The position numbers and the translations under genes were made by a program. Under the pieces are notes generated by a model that saw only the letters and a program-made list of their open reading frames with translations, was not told the origin of the DNA and ran no database searches. From the NCBI GenBank assembly GCA_028641055.1, contig CM054062.1:18037639-18101638 (forward strand): 64,000 nucleotides of DNA, given 5' to 3'. Positions 31,782 to 44,500 of the stretch are shown here, in pieces; the stretch's first letter is position 1, and each line of letters opens with the position of its first letter. The stretch is from Alopecurus myosuroides (taxonomy: Eukaryota; Streptophyta; Magnoliopsida; Poales; Poaceae).

Positions 31782-34530
31782 GTTGATTTTTCTATGCCTA
31801 GCTGAAAGGCGTTAAAGAAAAGCGCTACCGGGAGACAACCCGTTTTATTTCTCTGTTTTCTTTCAGTTTTTCTTTCTTTTCTTTCGTGTGCTTTGCACCT
31901 GGGTGTTTTCTATTTCCCTAGCAACCCCGTTGCATCTTTTCTTTTGAGGTTTTGTTGAGACAAGTAAAGCCACTAATGGAAATTGTAGCCTATATTTCGG
32001 ATTTTTGCGCAGGAAACAGATTTCTAATGTCCACTGTAAATTCCGTAAAAAATTACAGAAACTTCAAAATGACCTGAGCTTTTTTTTGCTTAATCATGAG
32101 TTATATACGCAACTTTTCTTAGAATATCACTTTTTTATTTGAGCAACAGAAGATGGTTTAAAATATCAATCTTTACCTGTTGTTCTGTTTTTGACAGATT
32201 TCTGCCATTTATCACATTTGCATCTTAATCTCTTTCTTTTGGTGTTCTTTTGAGAAAAAGAGTTTTGAAAGAAGTTGTGACAGTATCTAACGTTTTTTTG
32301 AGTGTTAGAATTGTGTTTGAACTGAACCATGTGGATTTATTATTTCAATTGCACTAACGTTGCTAATGAAGATTGTGAGAATTTTGATGTGAAGGAAGTT
32401 TTCAAGGGCCAAGAGAAGAGGATGATATGAAGTGATCAAGAAGAGTGAAAAAGCCTAAGCTTGAGGATGCCCCAGTGTTACATCCAAGAAAATTCCAAGA
32501 AGGCTCAAGCGTCTAAGCTTGGGGATGCCCAAGGCATCCCCTTCTTCATCAACAAATTATCAGGTCAATTCTAGTGAAACTATATTTTTATTCGGTCGCA
32601 TCTTATGTGCTTTATTTGGAGCGTCTTTTCTTTTTGTTTTCAGTTTTCTTTTGCTTTTTATTTCAGTTTGTTTTTACTTTCATAATAAGCTTGTTTGGAC
32701 CCCATCATTATTTTATTGGAGAGTGACACGCTCCACTTTTTCATGAGAATACATTGTATTCTTAGTCTCTGTTTGACCGCTGCATTTATTCAGCTCCTGT
32801 TTTGCATGCATCTCTTGTTAGAGCTGTTAGTTTTAGTAGTATTGTTTGAGTACTCTCATGTTTGCTTGCTTTATCACAAAGAGTATTTTTGTTAAAGCAT
32901 TTTTTGTATGGTGCTTGTTGGGAGAAACAATAGAAAATTGTTGCTTGAAGTAGAATTTATAACAATACTAGTAGAAGCTTGTATAGACTGTGGCTAGAAC
33001 TTTTTCATGCCATGCTAAATGTTATTTTAGTGTTAAAGCCTTGTGATTATTGAGTAGCATGATTAGCCTCAAATAGCTGAGAGTGTTTAATAAGTATTGA
33101 AAGATTCATGAGTTGTTCTTGTCATAGTAAACCATCAATATATGGTATTCTCTTTCGAATGTTTTATTTGGTTGACTTGGCGCATGCTCACACCATGTTT
33201 ATGACAAAAAACCAGTCATGAATAGCCTACATGACCACTTAGTTTTTGAACTTGTGATACTTCTTATGTTTTAATTAATGATGCTTATGTCGCTATGCAT
33301 GATTATGGCTCTTATGCTCTGTTGATATGTCGCTCCCAGTCTTTTGCTAGCCTCCACCTGTACTGAGTATGAGCTCTACTCGTGCATCCAAACTCCCTTA
33401 AACCACAGTTTTTCCCATTGTGTCCACCATACCTACCTACATGTGGTATTTAACTGCCATTCCAAAGTAAATTGCTCATGTGTTACCTTTAAAACGTTCA
33501 AAATTACTCCTGCTTTATGTTCCTGTTTTTGCTCATGAGGACGTAAATATAGAATCTTTATCTCACTTGTTGATTGGATTTCACACCCTGGACTAGTGGC
33601 TTCATCCGCTTATCCAAATGATAGAAGAGCTGGCAGCGGGGTTCCCAGCCCCAAATTAATGCATACAAATTCTCTTCACTATTTTTGCCCCCGATTTATC
33701 AGTCAAAGCATAATTGTGTAAACAAAAGAGAAAGAGGGATGACCTTCTGCACCAGTTGCGTCCTTCACCATGGGAGCCTCTATTGTGAATCCAGTTGATT
33801 TATGAGGCACTGTATTCTCTGTTTACCATTCATTGACCTTAGCATACAACTCCCAAAATATAGACACTCCTCCACGGTATGTGATTGTTGGCAGGCACCC
33901 GAGGATTCGGTTAGCCATGGTTTGTGAAAGATGGATGGGAGGAGTGTCAAACTTTTAATACCTTTGTTTAATAAAATAAAAACTCTATCACATGAGTGAT
34001 CTCTGCTTCCCTCTGCGAAGGGCCTTTCCTTTACTTTTATGTTGAGTCTCCATCTTCTAACTTTATGCACAGTTGAGAGAGCATTATTTCCATTCTGAGT
34101 TCTATGTGCATTTGTCCCATAAGCATCAATAATTACTTCATGATGTGATATTATTTGTTCTTAAATTATTTGTTCTAGTCTTCCTCTTGAACTTTGAAGG
34201 TGTCCTCGCATTTATGTTTTTCCCCACTCTTAAGGACTATCGAAATATCACTTTGCCATGCTTTCTCTAAACCTGAAACAAATGTTTACCTTTCCTTCAA
34301 TTATTATTCATGATCCTTTATTTGAGTTACTCTTCGTGATGCAAATTAATTGCTATGTTTTATTATGAAATTTTGATTTATCATGCTTGTGTTTAAAGTT
34401 TTGTGATCTCAACATGCATAAGCTTTTACATTAGATTAATCAAGTTTGTGTTAGTAGCATGTCACCTAAGAAATTATTGTTTTATCGTTTACCTACTCGA
34501 GGATGAGTAGGAACTGAGCTTGGGGATGTT
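31782..34530 (+). other. Noncoding 3' region of element D with repeated polypurine-like words
   Basis: Long T-rich sequence. TAAGCTTGAGGATGCC (about 32456) and TAAGCTTGGGGATGCC (about 32514) precede by 2 kb the terminal tract AGCTTGGGGATG (34517-34528). 33320-34050 is the block shared with E and I. No gene. Confidence 0.7.
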
Positions 34531-35945
34531 TGATACGTCATAAACGTATCCCTAATTTCGGATGCTCCATGATCATATTGTGCCATTTGCTACATGTTTT
34601 CTCCCTTCTTTATGTAATTTTTATCGATTTTCCGGACTAACCTATTAACAAGATGCCACAGAGCCAGTTCCCTGTTTTCTGCTATTTTTTAGTTTCAGAA
34701 AAGTTAATCTGGAAATATTCTCGGAATTGGAAAATTCGAAGCCCGGAAGTCCTATTTTCCCCGGAAGCATCCAGAGGACCGAAGAGGAGCCGAAGAGGGG
34801 CAGCAGGAGGGCACACCATAGGGTGGCGCGGCCCCCTGGCCGCGCCAGCTATGGGCGTGGGGCCCCCCGGCCTCCACCGCCTTTGCCCTTTCACCTATTT
34901 AAGCCCCCCAGATGGAAATCCCTAGACACGTGATCAAAATCCCCGAAAAAGTTCAGCAGCCGCCGTCAACGTCAACCCCAAATCAGGGGGTTCTGAAGCT
35001 GTTTCCGGCACCCTGCCGGAGAGGAGATCATCACCTAAGGCTTCTTCATCACCATGCCTGACTCCGGAGTGATGCGTGAGTAGTTCATCCTTGGACTACG
35101 GGTTCGTAGCTGTAGCTAGAGGGTTGTCTTCTCCTCATATGGCTCCATGTTTAGATCTCGTGAGATGCCTATCATGATCTAGATTGATCTTATGTAACTA
35201 TCTGTGCTGTGTTTGCTGGGATCCGATGAATATTGACCTTATGACAAGTTGATTATAGTCTTTATTTGTATATGTTATTTTTGATCTTGCATGCTCTCTG
35301 TTGCTAGTGGTTATTCTGGCCAAGTAGTTGCTAGTGACTCAAGAGGGAGTATTTATGCTCGATAGTGGGTTCATGCCTCCTTTTCGCCTTGCTCGAGTGA
35401 CATAAAAGTGAAAGGGGGAGGATGTGTTGTTGCCATTAGGGAGAAAACATTTGTGAGAGTGCCCGCATGCATAATCATTGCTTACATTACACACTTTTTT
35501 AATGCAATTATATGTGGCTTGCAACTTAATACCTGAGGGGGTTCGGGTGATAACCTGCGGGTGGATTACTAGTCATAGATGCAGATGGATGTCGGTCTAT
35601 GTATCTTGTTGTAATGCCCGCACTAAATAGCATAGTAATCTTCATATCATATTGTGCACTACGGTGCAACCTTTATTTGTCAATTGCCCATCTGTAATTT
35701 GTTCACCCAGCATGCTATCTTTTATGGGGAGACACCACTAGTGAAACTATAAACCCCGGTCCATTTTCCACACTGTTAAACAAACCACAACAATTTCCTG
35801 CTCTCTTTAATTTCTGCAATCATACACTGTTTTTCCACACTATACGTCTAATCTTTGTTTTCAGAAAGACCGGTGAGATTGACAACCTCACTGTACAGTT
35901 GGGGCAAAGTATTTTGGTTGTGTTGTGTGTAGGTTCCACGTTGTT
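34531..35945 (+). repeat. 3' LTR of element D, first part (continues at 45824-46007)
   Basis: It starts TGATACGTCATAAACG and is interrupted by element C at the word TTGTT, which is duplicated at 45819-45823. The empty site is seen in the left LTR at about 30640-30665 (CACGTTGTTGCTGACACC). Confidence 0.92.
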
Positions 35946-36498
35946 TGTCGAGACATCGTAGTAGTTTTCATAGACGGGGGTGCCATGAGACTACGGTAGA
36001 GACGTGGGGTAACGGGATCGCGTAGTATACTATGAACACAAGATTTTACCCAGGTTCGGTACGTCGCGACAGTACGGCGTACCTACTCCTGCACTTCTCA
36101 CTAATCAGGACTAAACCTGTAAACAGGGTTACAATGTGAGGGTGTAGATCTAGCTATTCGGCGAGGATGAACTTCTCGCCGAGTTGGCCTAGAACTTCTC
36201 TGTTATGCGATGCCTATTAATCTAGCTCCCGTCCGGCTTTATATAATAGCCGGATTAGGTCTTACAGAATAGGAAACCTAGAAGACTACGGTAACTTGTA
36301 ACTTGGAAAGCAAGGAATCCGTCTTCTCCTCCAAGCAGGGTCACGTGGGCCGTGATCCGGGTTCTTCTAGAATCCGGCTTCTGTGCGTCGGATTACTGGG
36401 CCGCCCAATGGACCTAAGCCCACTACCACTTAGGCCACCCTGGTAATCCGGCACTTTGTCTACCATCTTCTATACCCCTATTTGGTATATATCCGACA
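35946..36498 (-). repeat. 3' LTR of element C
   Basis: TGTCGAGACATCG to ATATCCGACA, 553 bp. On minus it carries a TATA box (TATTATATAAAG) at 36248-36238. Confidence 0.95.
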
Positions 36499-36515
36499 GT
36501 AGCCCCCAAGAAGGA
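36499..36515 (-). promoter_or_regulatory. Polypurine tract of element C
   Basis: On minus this reads TCCTTCTTGGGGGCTAC immediately before the LTR, the expected place for plus-strand priming. The core TAGCCCCCAAG (plus) recurs at 38884-38894. Confidence 0.65.
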
Positions 36516-37035
36516 TTAAAACTCTGATTCTCCGTCTTTCGCCAAATACACTTTGTCCGGGAAATATTGATTCAGCAGTCTTGATTCTTCTTATTCTTCT
36601 TTTGAAAGAGATGGTAACATGAAACTCGGAATCCTGAAAATCCGGCTTTTCTCTCACGATCCTTCGCGGAAAAGGAACTTCTGACGTCAGCGCTTAAATC
36701 ATGCTGACGCAGGCGACGTTTGGTTTCACGCGGGAAACCCTGCAACGTTTCTCTGACAGATTCTCACGGGAAACGAGGAGATAGCTATAATTTCCCTGTC
36801 GTTTCATTTCCCGGATTTTCCGGCGAGCAACACGCGTCGAACATCCAACGGTCAAAATAGCCGTTGGCACGCATCTAAACGGTTTTCCGGCTATAAATAG
36901 CCGTCCTCGTCCTCAACGAAAACTTTCCACACTCCTCACTGTCCACGCCATTGACGCGAACGAGCTCGAGAGCAAAGCACCGTCCCAAGCGCACTTAGCC
37001 TCCAAGCACGCCGGAACGCAACGCGCCACCACGAG
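36516..37035 (+). promoter_or_regulatory. Promoter and leader of the antisense gene in element C
   Basis: No ORF. A canonical TATAAATA lies at 36892-36899 between two CCGGCT/AGCCG words; the ATG is at 37036. The sequence between 36600 and 36890 repeats TCCGG/CCGGA words and TGACGTCAG/TGACGC elements. Confidence 0.55.
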
Positions 37036-39981
37036 ATGGCCTCCTCACCGTCCTCGCCGACCCGCGCCGCCATCGATGAGCTCATCGGCGACTTAGATCC
37101 GCAACTGGGATCGCCCAAGCACACCGGCGGCGAGCCGGAGAAGACCGCGGCCTCCACGGCGGGTGAAGCGAATTCTTCCGCCGCCGCGGACGTTGCGGGA
37201 TCAAGCTCCGCAGCCTCCCCGCCGTTTGCTCCAGAAACGGCGGAGGAAAAGATCCAACTCCTCGGCGACGAGCTCGCCGCTGCGGAGGCCGCCGCCTCTG
37301 CCGCCGCCGGAGCAGACGAAGAGGCGGAGTCTGCAGGCAATTGGATTGCCTGCAGCATTCCTCCGGCTCTCCTTCCAAACATGGAAAAGGAGGGCCTGGT
37401 TCTTAAGAAGAAGTGGCGGCTTCCAGAAGACGAGACCGAGCCAACGCCAAAAAATGGTGAAAGGGTCCTTCTTTGTTCCCACCTTCTTCGAGGTATGGGA
37501 CTTCCACCTTCTTCCTTCTTCCTCCAAATCCTTTCTCACTACAACATCCAGCCCCATAACCTTCCTCCCAACTCCATCCTCTACATGGCCGGCTTCCAGG
37601 CTTTGTTCGAGGGCTACTTAGGGCTAGAACCTAGCTTAGATTTATGGACTTACTGCTTCGGGGTTAAGCGGAACTCTTCGGAGGGCGCACTCCCGACTTG
37701 CGGGACCATATCTTTCACTCTTCGGAGATTCCGAGAAGATTGGTTCCCCAAGATAAAAACGTCGGAATCCGTCAAATTTTGGACGGGTTCCTTCTTTTAT
37801 CACCCCGAAGTGGCTTTCCCTAAGGAAGCAGTCGGGGTTCCTCCTTTCGTGAACTCTGCCGCAGTTCCCCAAGACAACTGGGGAACGGAAGCCGTCCAGG
37901 TTCTGCCGCCAGATCTACTAAAGATCAAGCGGCGCATCGCCAAGCTCACCTCCTCCACCCCACCTTTGACCGGTATGGATACGGTCTTTTGCTGGCTGAA
38001 TAGACGGATTCAGCCGTTAGCAAACCACGGTGGTCGCCTTTTGTGCGAATACACGGGAGCCAAGGATCCTATGCGGACAATCAACAAGGATTGGCCCGTA
38101 AAGGAGCTCCGACGGCGCATCAACCAGTTGGTCGCATCACGCGACCAATATGAAGCGAGTCGGCCGATGTACACGGCCGACAACCCGGTTCCCAAGGTAA
38201 TTTTTCAGTCATTTGGGTATAATTTCAGTATTCTTTCCCGGATAACCTAACTTCTGATTCCGATTGGTTTTTCCGGCAGTTTGCGGATCTTCCAGACTCG
38301 GAGTTGGCTTCCGAGGCCGACCTGGACGCGCTGCGCGCCGCCGCTACAGGTGGACGCAAGCGCAAGAAGATAACTTCCTCGGAAGAAATTATCGACCTTG
38401 ACGGAATCCCCGTCGCCACTTCCAGGTTCTTTCTTCTGGATTCTTTTTTCTTTTATGGGAACTTTTCATCCATCCTCGGTTTTTTAACTTTTTCGGGTTT
38501 TTTGTTTTTAGCCTGCCTCCCTCCAGTTTAAAACCAAAGAAGCTGAAGAAACACAAGGTTGCTTCTAGCCGAGGCGGTCAACCTTCTCCCGCCGTTGCCC
38601 CGGACACGCCGTCCACAATGGCGGAAGAGCAAGCTGCAGCCCCCACCACCAAGCCCTCAGAGCCCAGCCAGCCCGTTGTGTCGAACACGGACACGAGGGA
38701 AAGGGCGGCTCCAGAGGTGGAGAAATTTTCTCGGACTTTCGACGAAGAAATTCCCACCTTTGACAAGGACTTCAAGATTATCAATGACGGCCTAAGCGCG
38801 GCCGGAACTGCTTTTGCGGAATACACAAAAGAGTTCAAGGAAAACTTGGCGGGTTTGCGCCGAATGAGCCAGGTATGTAACTCTAGCCCCCAAGCATTAA
38901 ACAAAATTGCATGCCTGTTTTGCTTTGATGCTTTTTGTAACCATTCTTTTCCATGCTATGTTGCAGCAAACCGCCGAAACCATAAACATGGAAGTTTTCA
39001 ACAAACTCACCATCAAGAATAAGGAGGTTAGAAATCTCCTTTCTATTCTTGAGGAGAGAGAGGCGGAACTGGCATCGTCTCAGCTCGCTTTGTCGGAAAC
39101 ATCAGGTACACATTTTTCCTCTGAGATTTGCGATTCAATTTTTTGTCTAAGTACTTATTCCGGAAATTTGCTAAACCCGGAATTTTCTTTGCTTTCCAGC
39201 TGCTTTGGCTAAGGCCAAGCAAATAGCTGAAGACGCCGGCAATGCCGAGAATCTCCGGAAGGAGAATTTGGAGCTTCACAAGCATCTTGTGAAGGCTCAA
39301 AAGGATCTGGAGGCCAGCAACTTGGCCCTTGGAGTTGCCAACTCCAAGGCTTCTGAACAGGCGGAGAAGGATATATCCACCATTCAGGACTTAGAAAATG
39401 CTCTGAACCTTCGCCTGGAGGAAATCTCCGAGATCGACAAGCTTATCGGTAATTTTCCGTTACCTTTTTTATTTTTCCATATCTTGTTTTTCTTCTCTGT
39501 TTTTTGCCTAACACTTTTGATTGTTTTGTCGGAAAAAACAGGAGATATCCCAGATGGTACCCGGCTTGAAGGGATCCAAGCCTTTGGGAAGATGTGGACT
39601 TCGATCCGTGCTGCTGGAATGCAGCTGGTGAACAAGTTTCTTCCCGCAAGGACTGGGGAGTTCTCGGAGGTTGAAAAACTTCCGGGAGCCATCATGGAGG
39701 TGGCGGAATCCAGGGATTCTATCCTGCGTTCCGCTGCACGGGGTGGTGCGCGTATGGCACTCGGCCTTATGCGCATGCACTACCCCGGTGCTAAATCCTG
39801 GCGCGTGGCGTCCGGTGTCCCTCAAGGATACACGGACACTCAGCGAAATACCATCTTTGATGAAATCAAATGCCACGCCACCCAGATTGCCTCCATGGTA
39901 AATATTTCCGTCAATTATCCAGAAGAGGAGATCCCTCCAATCCCCGAGGACGACAGCAGCGAGGAGGAATCAGATGCTTGA
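37036..39981 (+). CDS. Antisense gene of element C: intact Transposase_28/coiled-coil protein
   Basis: Six exons join in frame with GT-AG introns: 37036-38196, 38280-38425, 38512-38872, 38967-39105, 39200-39448, 39542-39981, giving 831 residues and a TGA. Exon 1 has an Ala/Ser-rich leader, then the Transposase_28 domain (about residues 120-385): NGERVLLCSHLLRGMGLPPS, NLPPNSILYM, EGYLGLEP, then FCWLNRRIQPL. Exon 2 has GGRKRKKITSSEEIIDLD, a likely nuclear signal with a SUMO-interaction-like IIDLD. Exons 3-5 form coiled coils; exon 6 has a conserved helical block (GGARMALGLMRMHYPG) and an acidic end. B has the same C-terminal block (GGAKVALAVAKTHYP). Function is unknown. It opposes pol and has its own TATA box. 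An intact 831-codon frame in a young element suggests selection. Confidence 0.85.
38884..38894 (-). promoter_or_regulatory. Internal polypurine motif in an intron, element C
   Basis: TAGCCCCCAAG (CTTGGGGGCTA on minus) matches 11 of 11 bases with the terminal tract at 36500-36510. It is in intron 38873-38966. Confidence 0.6.
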
Positions 39982-40631
39982 AGGGCTACCTTTGACCTGG
40001 ATAGTAAAAATAGACAATAGGAGCATTACTGTTCTTTCAATGTAATCCAAAATGTAATGCTTCTGTTTGTATGAATGAAAAATTCCGCCTTTTGCAATTT
40101 TTAGTTATGAAATTTTTTGCAAGGTTTTTCGGATGTTACTGTTCCTTTATCTTCTAAGTTCTCTAGCATATATGTTTTAACTGTCCTTAGTGTTTGAAAT
40201 GGCTCAAATAGCAATATGAATCGTTATGCCGAGTAACTGGGCGTAACCAATCAGTTTAAACTCGGAAACATGGACCATGCTAAAGGCATTTTTACTAACT
40301 AGTTCCAGTAACCCAACACATACGCAATCAGATAATGCTTAGAGAAACAATGAATTTTTTGACCGAAACTTGGGCACGCAGGCAATTCAAGTTTCCTTTA
40401 GCCGCTAGCAGGCTGAAAAAACATTCAGTTTCTTAACGCCGAGTACGCAGGCACAATTCGGGTTAACATTGAGTATTTTGTAAGATCATTGGGAAATAGA
40501 GAAAGTGGAAACATGCTTTTACTATAATGAACTTGTAAAAAACATGGATACCAGAAATCCAACAACTTTATTTCATGATCTCAAAAGATGTTTACATAGA
40601 TATTGAACTAAGTATAGAAGAGACATAACTG
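39982..40631. other. Noncoding stretch between the convergent genes of C
   Basis: Contains the 3' UTR of the antisense gene, with AATGAAAAA-like signals at about 40072, and short GCACGCAGGCA/GTACGCAGGCA words (40375, 40445). RNase H and integrase, expected here on minus, are absent. Confidence 0.6.
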
Positions 40632-41585
40632 CTATGTATTCCAAAGCTTTGCTATCCACTTGACTTTGTCTGATTTCTTCAACAACTTGTATAGTGTTAG
40701 GATTTTAGCCCCCAACCGACTAATAAATCTGCTAACGGCGGCTGCGGAACCCGTCAATCTTTGGACATCTTTGACGCAGGTAGGCTTTGTGATGTTCAAG
40801 ATTGCCTTGATCTTTTCCGGGTTAACTTCTATTCCTCTGTGAGAAACGATGAAACCCAGAAGTTTTCCTGAGGGAACCCCGAATACGCACTTAGATGGAT
40901 TCAACTTTATCTTGTAGGTGCGTATGTTTTCGAAAGTTTCTCGCAAATCCTCAAGGAGTGTATCTTTTTCCTTGGTTACGACAGCAATATCGTCCACATA
41001 AACATGGACATTTTTTCCAATCTGACTATGCAAACGACGTTGCATGCAGCGCTGGTAGGTTGCACCTGCGTTCTTCAGGCCAAACGGCATGGTTACGTAA
41101 TAATACGTCCCGTATGGGGTTATGAAATAAGTCTTAATTTGATCTTCCTTTTTCATGCGTATTTGGTGGTACCCGGAGTATGCATCCAAAAAGCACAAAA
41201 GCTCAGAGCCTGTTGTGGCATCTATTATTTGATCGATTCGCGGTAATGCAAATCTATCTTTTGGACACAACTTGTTCAAGCCTGTGTAATCTATACACAT
41301 TCTAAGAGCGGTTGTGTCTTTCTTCGGCACTAATACCGGATTTGCAGACCAATCAGTATGGATTACTTCCTTGATGAAATCCGCTGCTAAAAGCCGGATA
41401 ATCTCCTTGCCAATAGCCTTCCGTCTTCTTCCGTCAAATCGACGGAGACCTTGTTTGACGGGTTTTGATCCAGGAATAACCTTTAGTTGGTGCTCAGCAA
41501 GTTCCCTGGGTACGTCTGGCATGTCAGCTGGACACCAGGCAAAAATATCCCAGTTCTCACGGAGGAACTTGATGAGCTCGCCTTC
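40632..41585 (-). CDS. Reverse transcriptase of element C, no RNase H
   Basis: The frame runs from just after a TAG stop (41588-41586), in the same frame as gag-protease, to a TAG at 40632. It starts EGELIKFLREN, with FAWCPADMPDVPRELAEH, RMCIDYTGLNKLCPKD, LDAYSGYHQI, MPFGLKNAGATYQR and the catalytic YVDD (41000-40989), then LGFIVSHRGIEVNP and the thumb. After LKKSDKVKW the family pattern ends abruptly. The RNase H, extra RNase H and integrase of the Tat lineage are gone. The protein might still copy RNA, but integration must rely on another element. Confidence 0.88.
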   Translation of the reverse strand, partial: EGELIKFLRENWDIFAWCPADMPDVPRELAEHQLKVIPGSKPVKQGLRRFDGRRRKAIGKEIIRLLAADFIKEVIHTDWSANPVLVPKKDTTALRMCIDYTGLNKLCPKDRFALPRIDQIIDATTGSELLCFLDAYSGYHQIRMKKEDQIKTYFITPYGTYYYVTMPFGLKNAGATYQRCMQRRLHSQIGKNVHVYVDDIAVVTKEKDTLLEDLRETFENIRTYKIKLNPSKCVFGVPSGKLLGFIVSHRGIEVNPEKIKAILNITKPTCVKDVQRLTGSAAAVSRFISRLGAKILTLYKLLKKSDKVKWIAKLWNT

Positions 41586-44500
41586 CTATTTGTCAGTCAT
41601 CCCAGTCCCTACTACGACAAATTTTGTCGGATCTTTGGGATCTAGGATTACCTGTCTTGTATTCTCGGACGCCTTGAAGCTATCTGTCGGCTTCCGAGTT
41701 TCTTTTCCTGCCGGCATTTCTGATGGAGATACCTCCTTGGCTAATTCCTTCAGTTCTTCCTTTGCTATGACTCTCTGAGCGCAAAGGGTGTTTTCTTTCT
41801 CCAACTCGTTTGCCAGCTTGAAATCACCAGCTATAGTGATTACTCCTCCTTTGGGTCCTGGCATCTTCAGCTTGTTATAAATATAACAGGATCTTGCCAT
41901 CAATTTGGCGAAAGCTGGACGTCCGAGTATTGCGTGATACACGCTTTCGAACGGCACTACTTCGAAGGATACTTTTTCCTGCCGGAAGTGATCTTTATCT
42001 CCGAAGGTGACATCTAGGGAAATTTCTCCTAGGGATCGTGCTTGCCTGCCAGGGACGATACCATGGAAGCATATGTTGCTGTAGTTGAGCTGAGACTCGG
42101 AAATCTTCAGATGCTTCAGTGTATCCAGGTACATTATATTAATGCTGGATCCTCCATCCATCAGCACTCTTCTTAGCCTAGTATTTTGAACAATAGGGCT
42201 TACAACAAGAGCTTGTGTGCCGGGTTCAGGGATATTCCCGGGATGATCAGACTGATCCCAGATTATCGGTGTGTTGGAGTACTTCAAGAATTTCGAGGTT
42301 GCCGGAACAACCGCGTTTATTTCTCGAAGTGTTCTTTTTGCCACCTTTGCTGATGGGGTTGCTAAGAAAGTTAGCATTGCTTCTCCATCAACTCTCGGAA
42401 ACTTGGGTTCGCCTTTACGCTGTTGTTCCTGGATTTTTTCGTCAGTGTCCGATTCACTGTCTTCTTTGTCAACTTCTGGCTTTTGTTTGGCGGGTTTCCT
42501 TTTGGAACCCTTCCCTTTATTTCCGGACCCTGCACTGCCTTTCATGTGCTTATTCAGCCGGCATTGCGCGTTTGTATGGGTGGGTTTCCCAAATTGCGAG
42601 TGGTGAACGCAAGGTTCCGACTTAATCCTTTCCCACTCCTCTGGAGTGTAATTGATTGGATCTGGGTTGCGTCCTTTCCACTTATTTCCCTTTTCTCCTC
42701 CAAAGGCTATGTTCACCTCTTTGGGCTTCGTCGTTGTTTCTGGAGTGGCTTTTTTTTCAGAACGAGGGGTTTTCTTGGCGAGTATCAATGATTCAATATT
42801 GCCTCCTCTTGCTCTGATGTCATCCTCGGCTGCGGCATGCTCATTGGCGGTTGTAAGCATGGATCCGAGATCCTTGTGCTTTTTGGAACCAACCATGAAT
42901 GGTACGAGTCCGGGTTTTAGGCCATTGATGAAAGCATGCATTGCTTGTACGTCAGTTACTCCAGAGCAACTATTCTTCATTGCTGTCCATCTGGAGATGA
43001 AATCCACGTATGGTTCATCCTCAAATTGCGTGCAACGGTTTAGCTGGTTGATGCTATTCGGGCGTTTGTACGTTCCCCGGAAATGCTGAGTAAATACTCT
43101 AGCCATATCGTCCCAGCTGTCGACTGTTCGTGACGGTAATCCATTGATCCAATCTCTGGCTCCGTCCAGCAGCATTAGGGGAAGAAACTTGACAGCTTCC
43201 AAGTCTGTCCCATTGTTGATCTGGACGGCTGTATAGTAATCCGAGAGCCAGGTATCCGGGTTTGTGCTGCCGGTGTATTTCTGGTACGTTGGACCGACTT
43301 TGGCAAAGCCAGAATGCAACGTTATTCTTCGGATCCTGTCAGTAAAACACTTAGGACCAAAGTATAGATCATCCTTTTCTGCTCTGTCAATGTGTGCAGA
43401 ATATCTTCCGGCTGAATGGACAGAAGGGGATCTGCTCCTTTCTCTTCCATTGTTGCGCGAACGCGCTTTTCCGGGATTGTTTCTATCTCTTCCGTGTTCA
43501 CGCCCTTTTGGATTAGGCGGAGTTCTACTCTTGTGCCTTTCTTTGTCCTTAGGCGGTGTCCGGGATCTCTCACGCCTGTGAGGTATATCGTATCTTCCAG
43601 CTTTCTCAGCTGGGTTTCTTGGAGGTGGCATTATTTTGCCGTCTTTCCGGTGTTTGTCTTCCCGATCATGGGGTTTATACCCATCTTTCGGGAGATGGGA
43701 TCCGGTCCTAGACGCTGCATCCCGGTTGTCGGGGTTTTTCTTGTCCTTTCTCGGATCCTCTTTTTTATCTTTTGAGTTGTCTGAATCCCCAGGTTCTTCC
43801 GATCCAGGTGCTCCAGCAGCGCAAGTAGCCGTCTTGCATAGGGCGGAGTTATCATGCAGCCTCCCTGATCGCTCTTGAGCGCGCTGTTGTTGTTGTTGCA
43901 ATGCTTTTCCTAGGAAAGCATACACCCCTTGGAGTTTTTCCCCGTTGGAATACAGATCGTTGTTAAGAATCGCGAACGCTGCTTCCGCCTTTTCTGCTGC
44001 GGTCTTGTATATTGGTTCGCCCTTGGCATCTTTGCCGTTTACCTGCTTTTGCCAAGACGGGTTATGGAACCTTTCTTTTGGCGGCAGTTCTTCTGGTCTT
44101 GCGATTCCGGGTAACCTAGTAGGTTTTAACGCGGATCTATTCTTTCTCTCGTACTCCTCTATTTCTTCCTTCATGACCTTGATGTCATTATGGGTTTGTT
44201 GGAGATGTTGCCGAGATCTGAGTAGATGTTGTTGTTGCCGTTGGAAAGCTTGTCTCCTGGCTTCCAGCATCTCAGGAGGTTCATCTGGTCCCACTGGTGT
44301 TTGCAATAGCTCTTGCTCTTCCTGTTCCGTCATTGGCGGAGCAGTGATTTCTTTAGATTTCTTCTCCGCAGGCTTTGTTCCGCTAACATCTCCAACTTCC
44401 AGGTTTTCATCAGCGAGATCAGCTGATTTTTTCTTCCGGATTTTGTATTGGAGTTTTTTAGCAGCACGGTGCTTTTTCTTGGAAGAGGGAGGTTTTTTGA

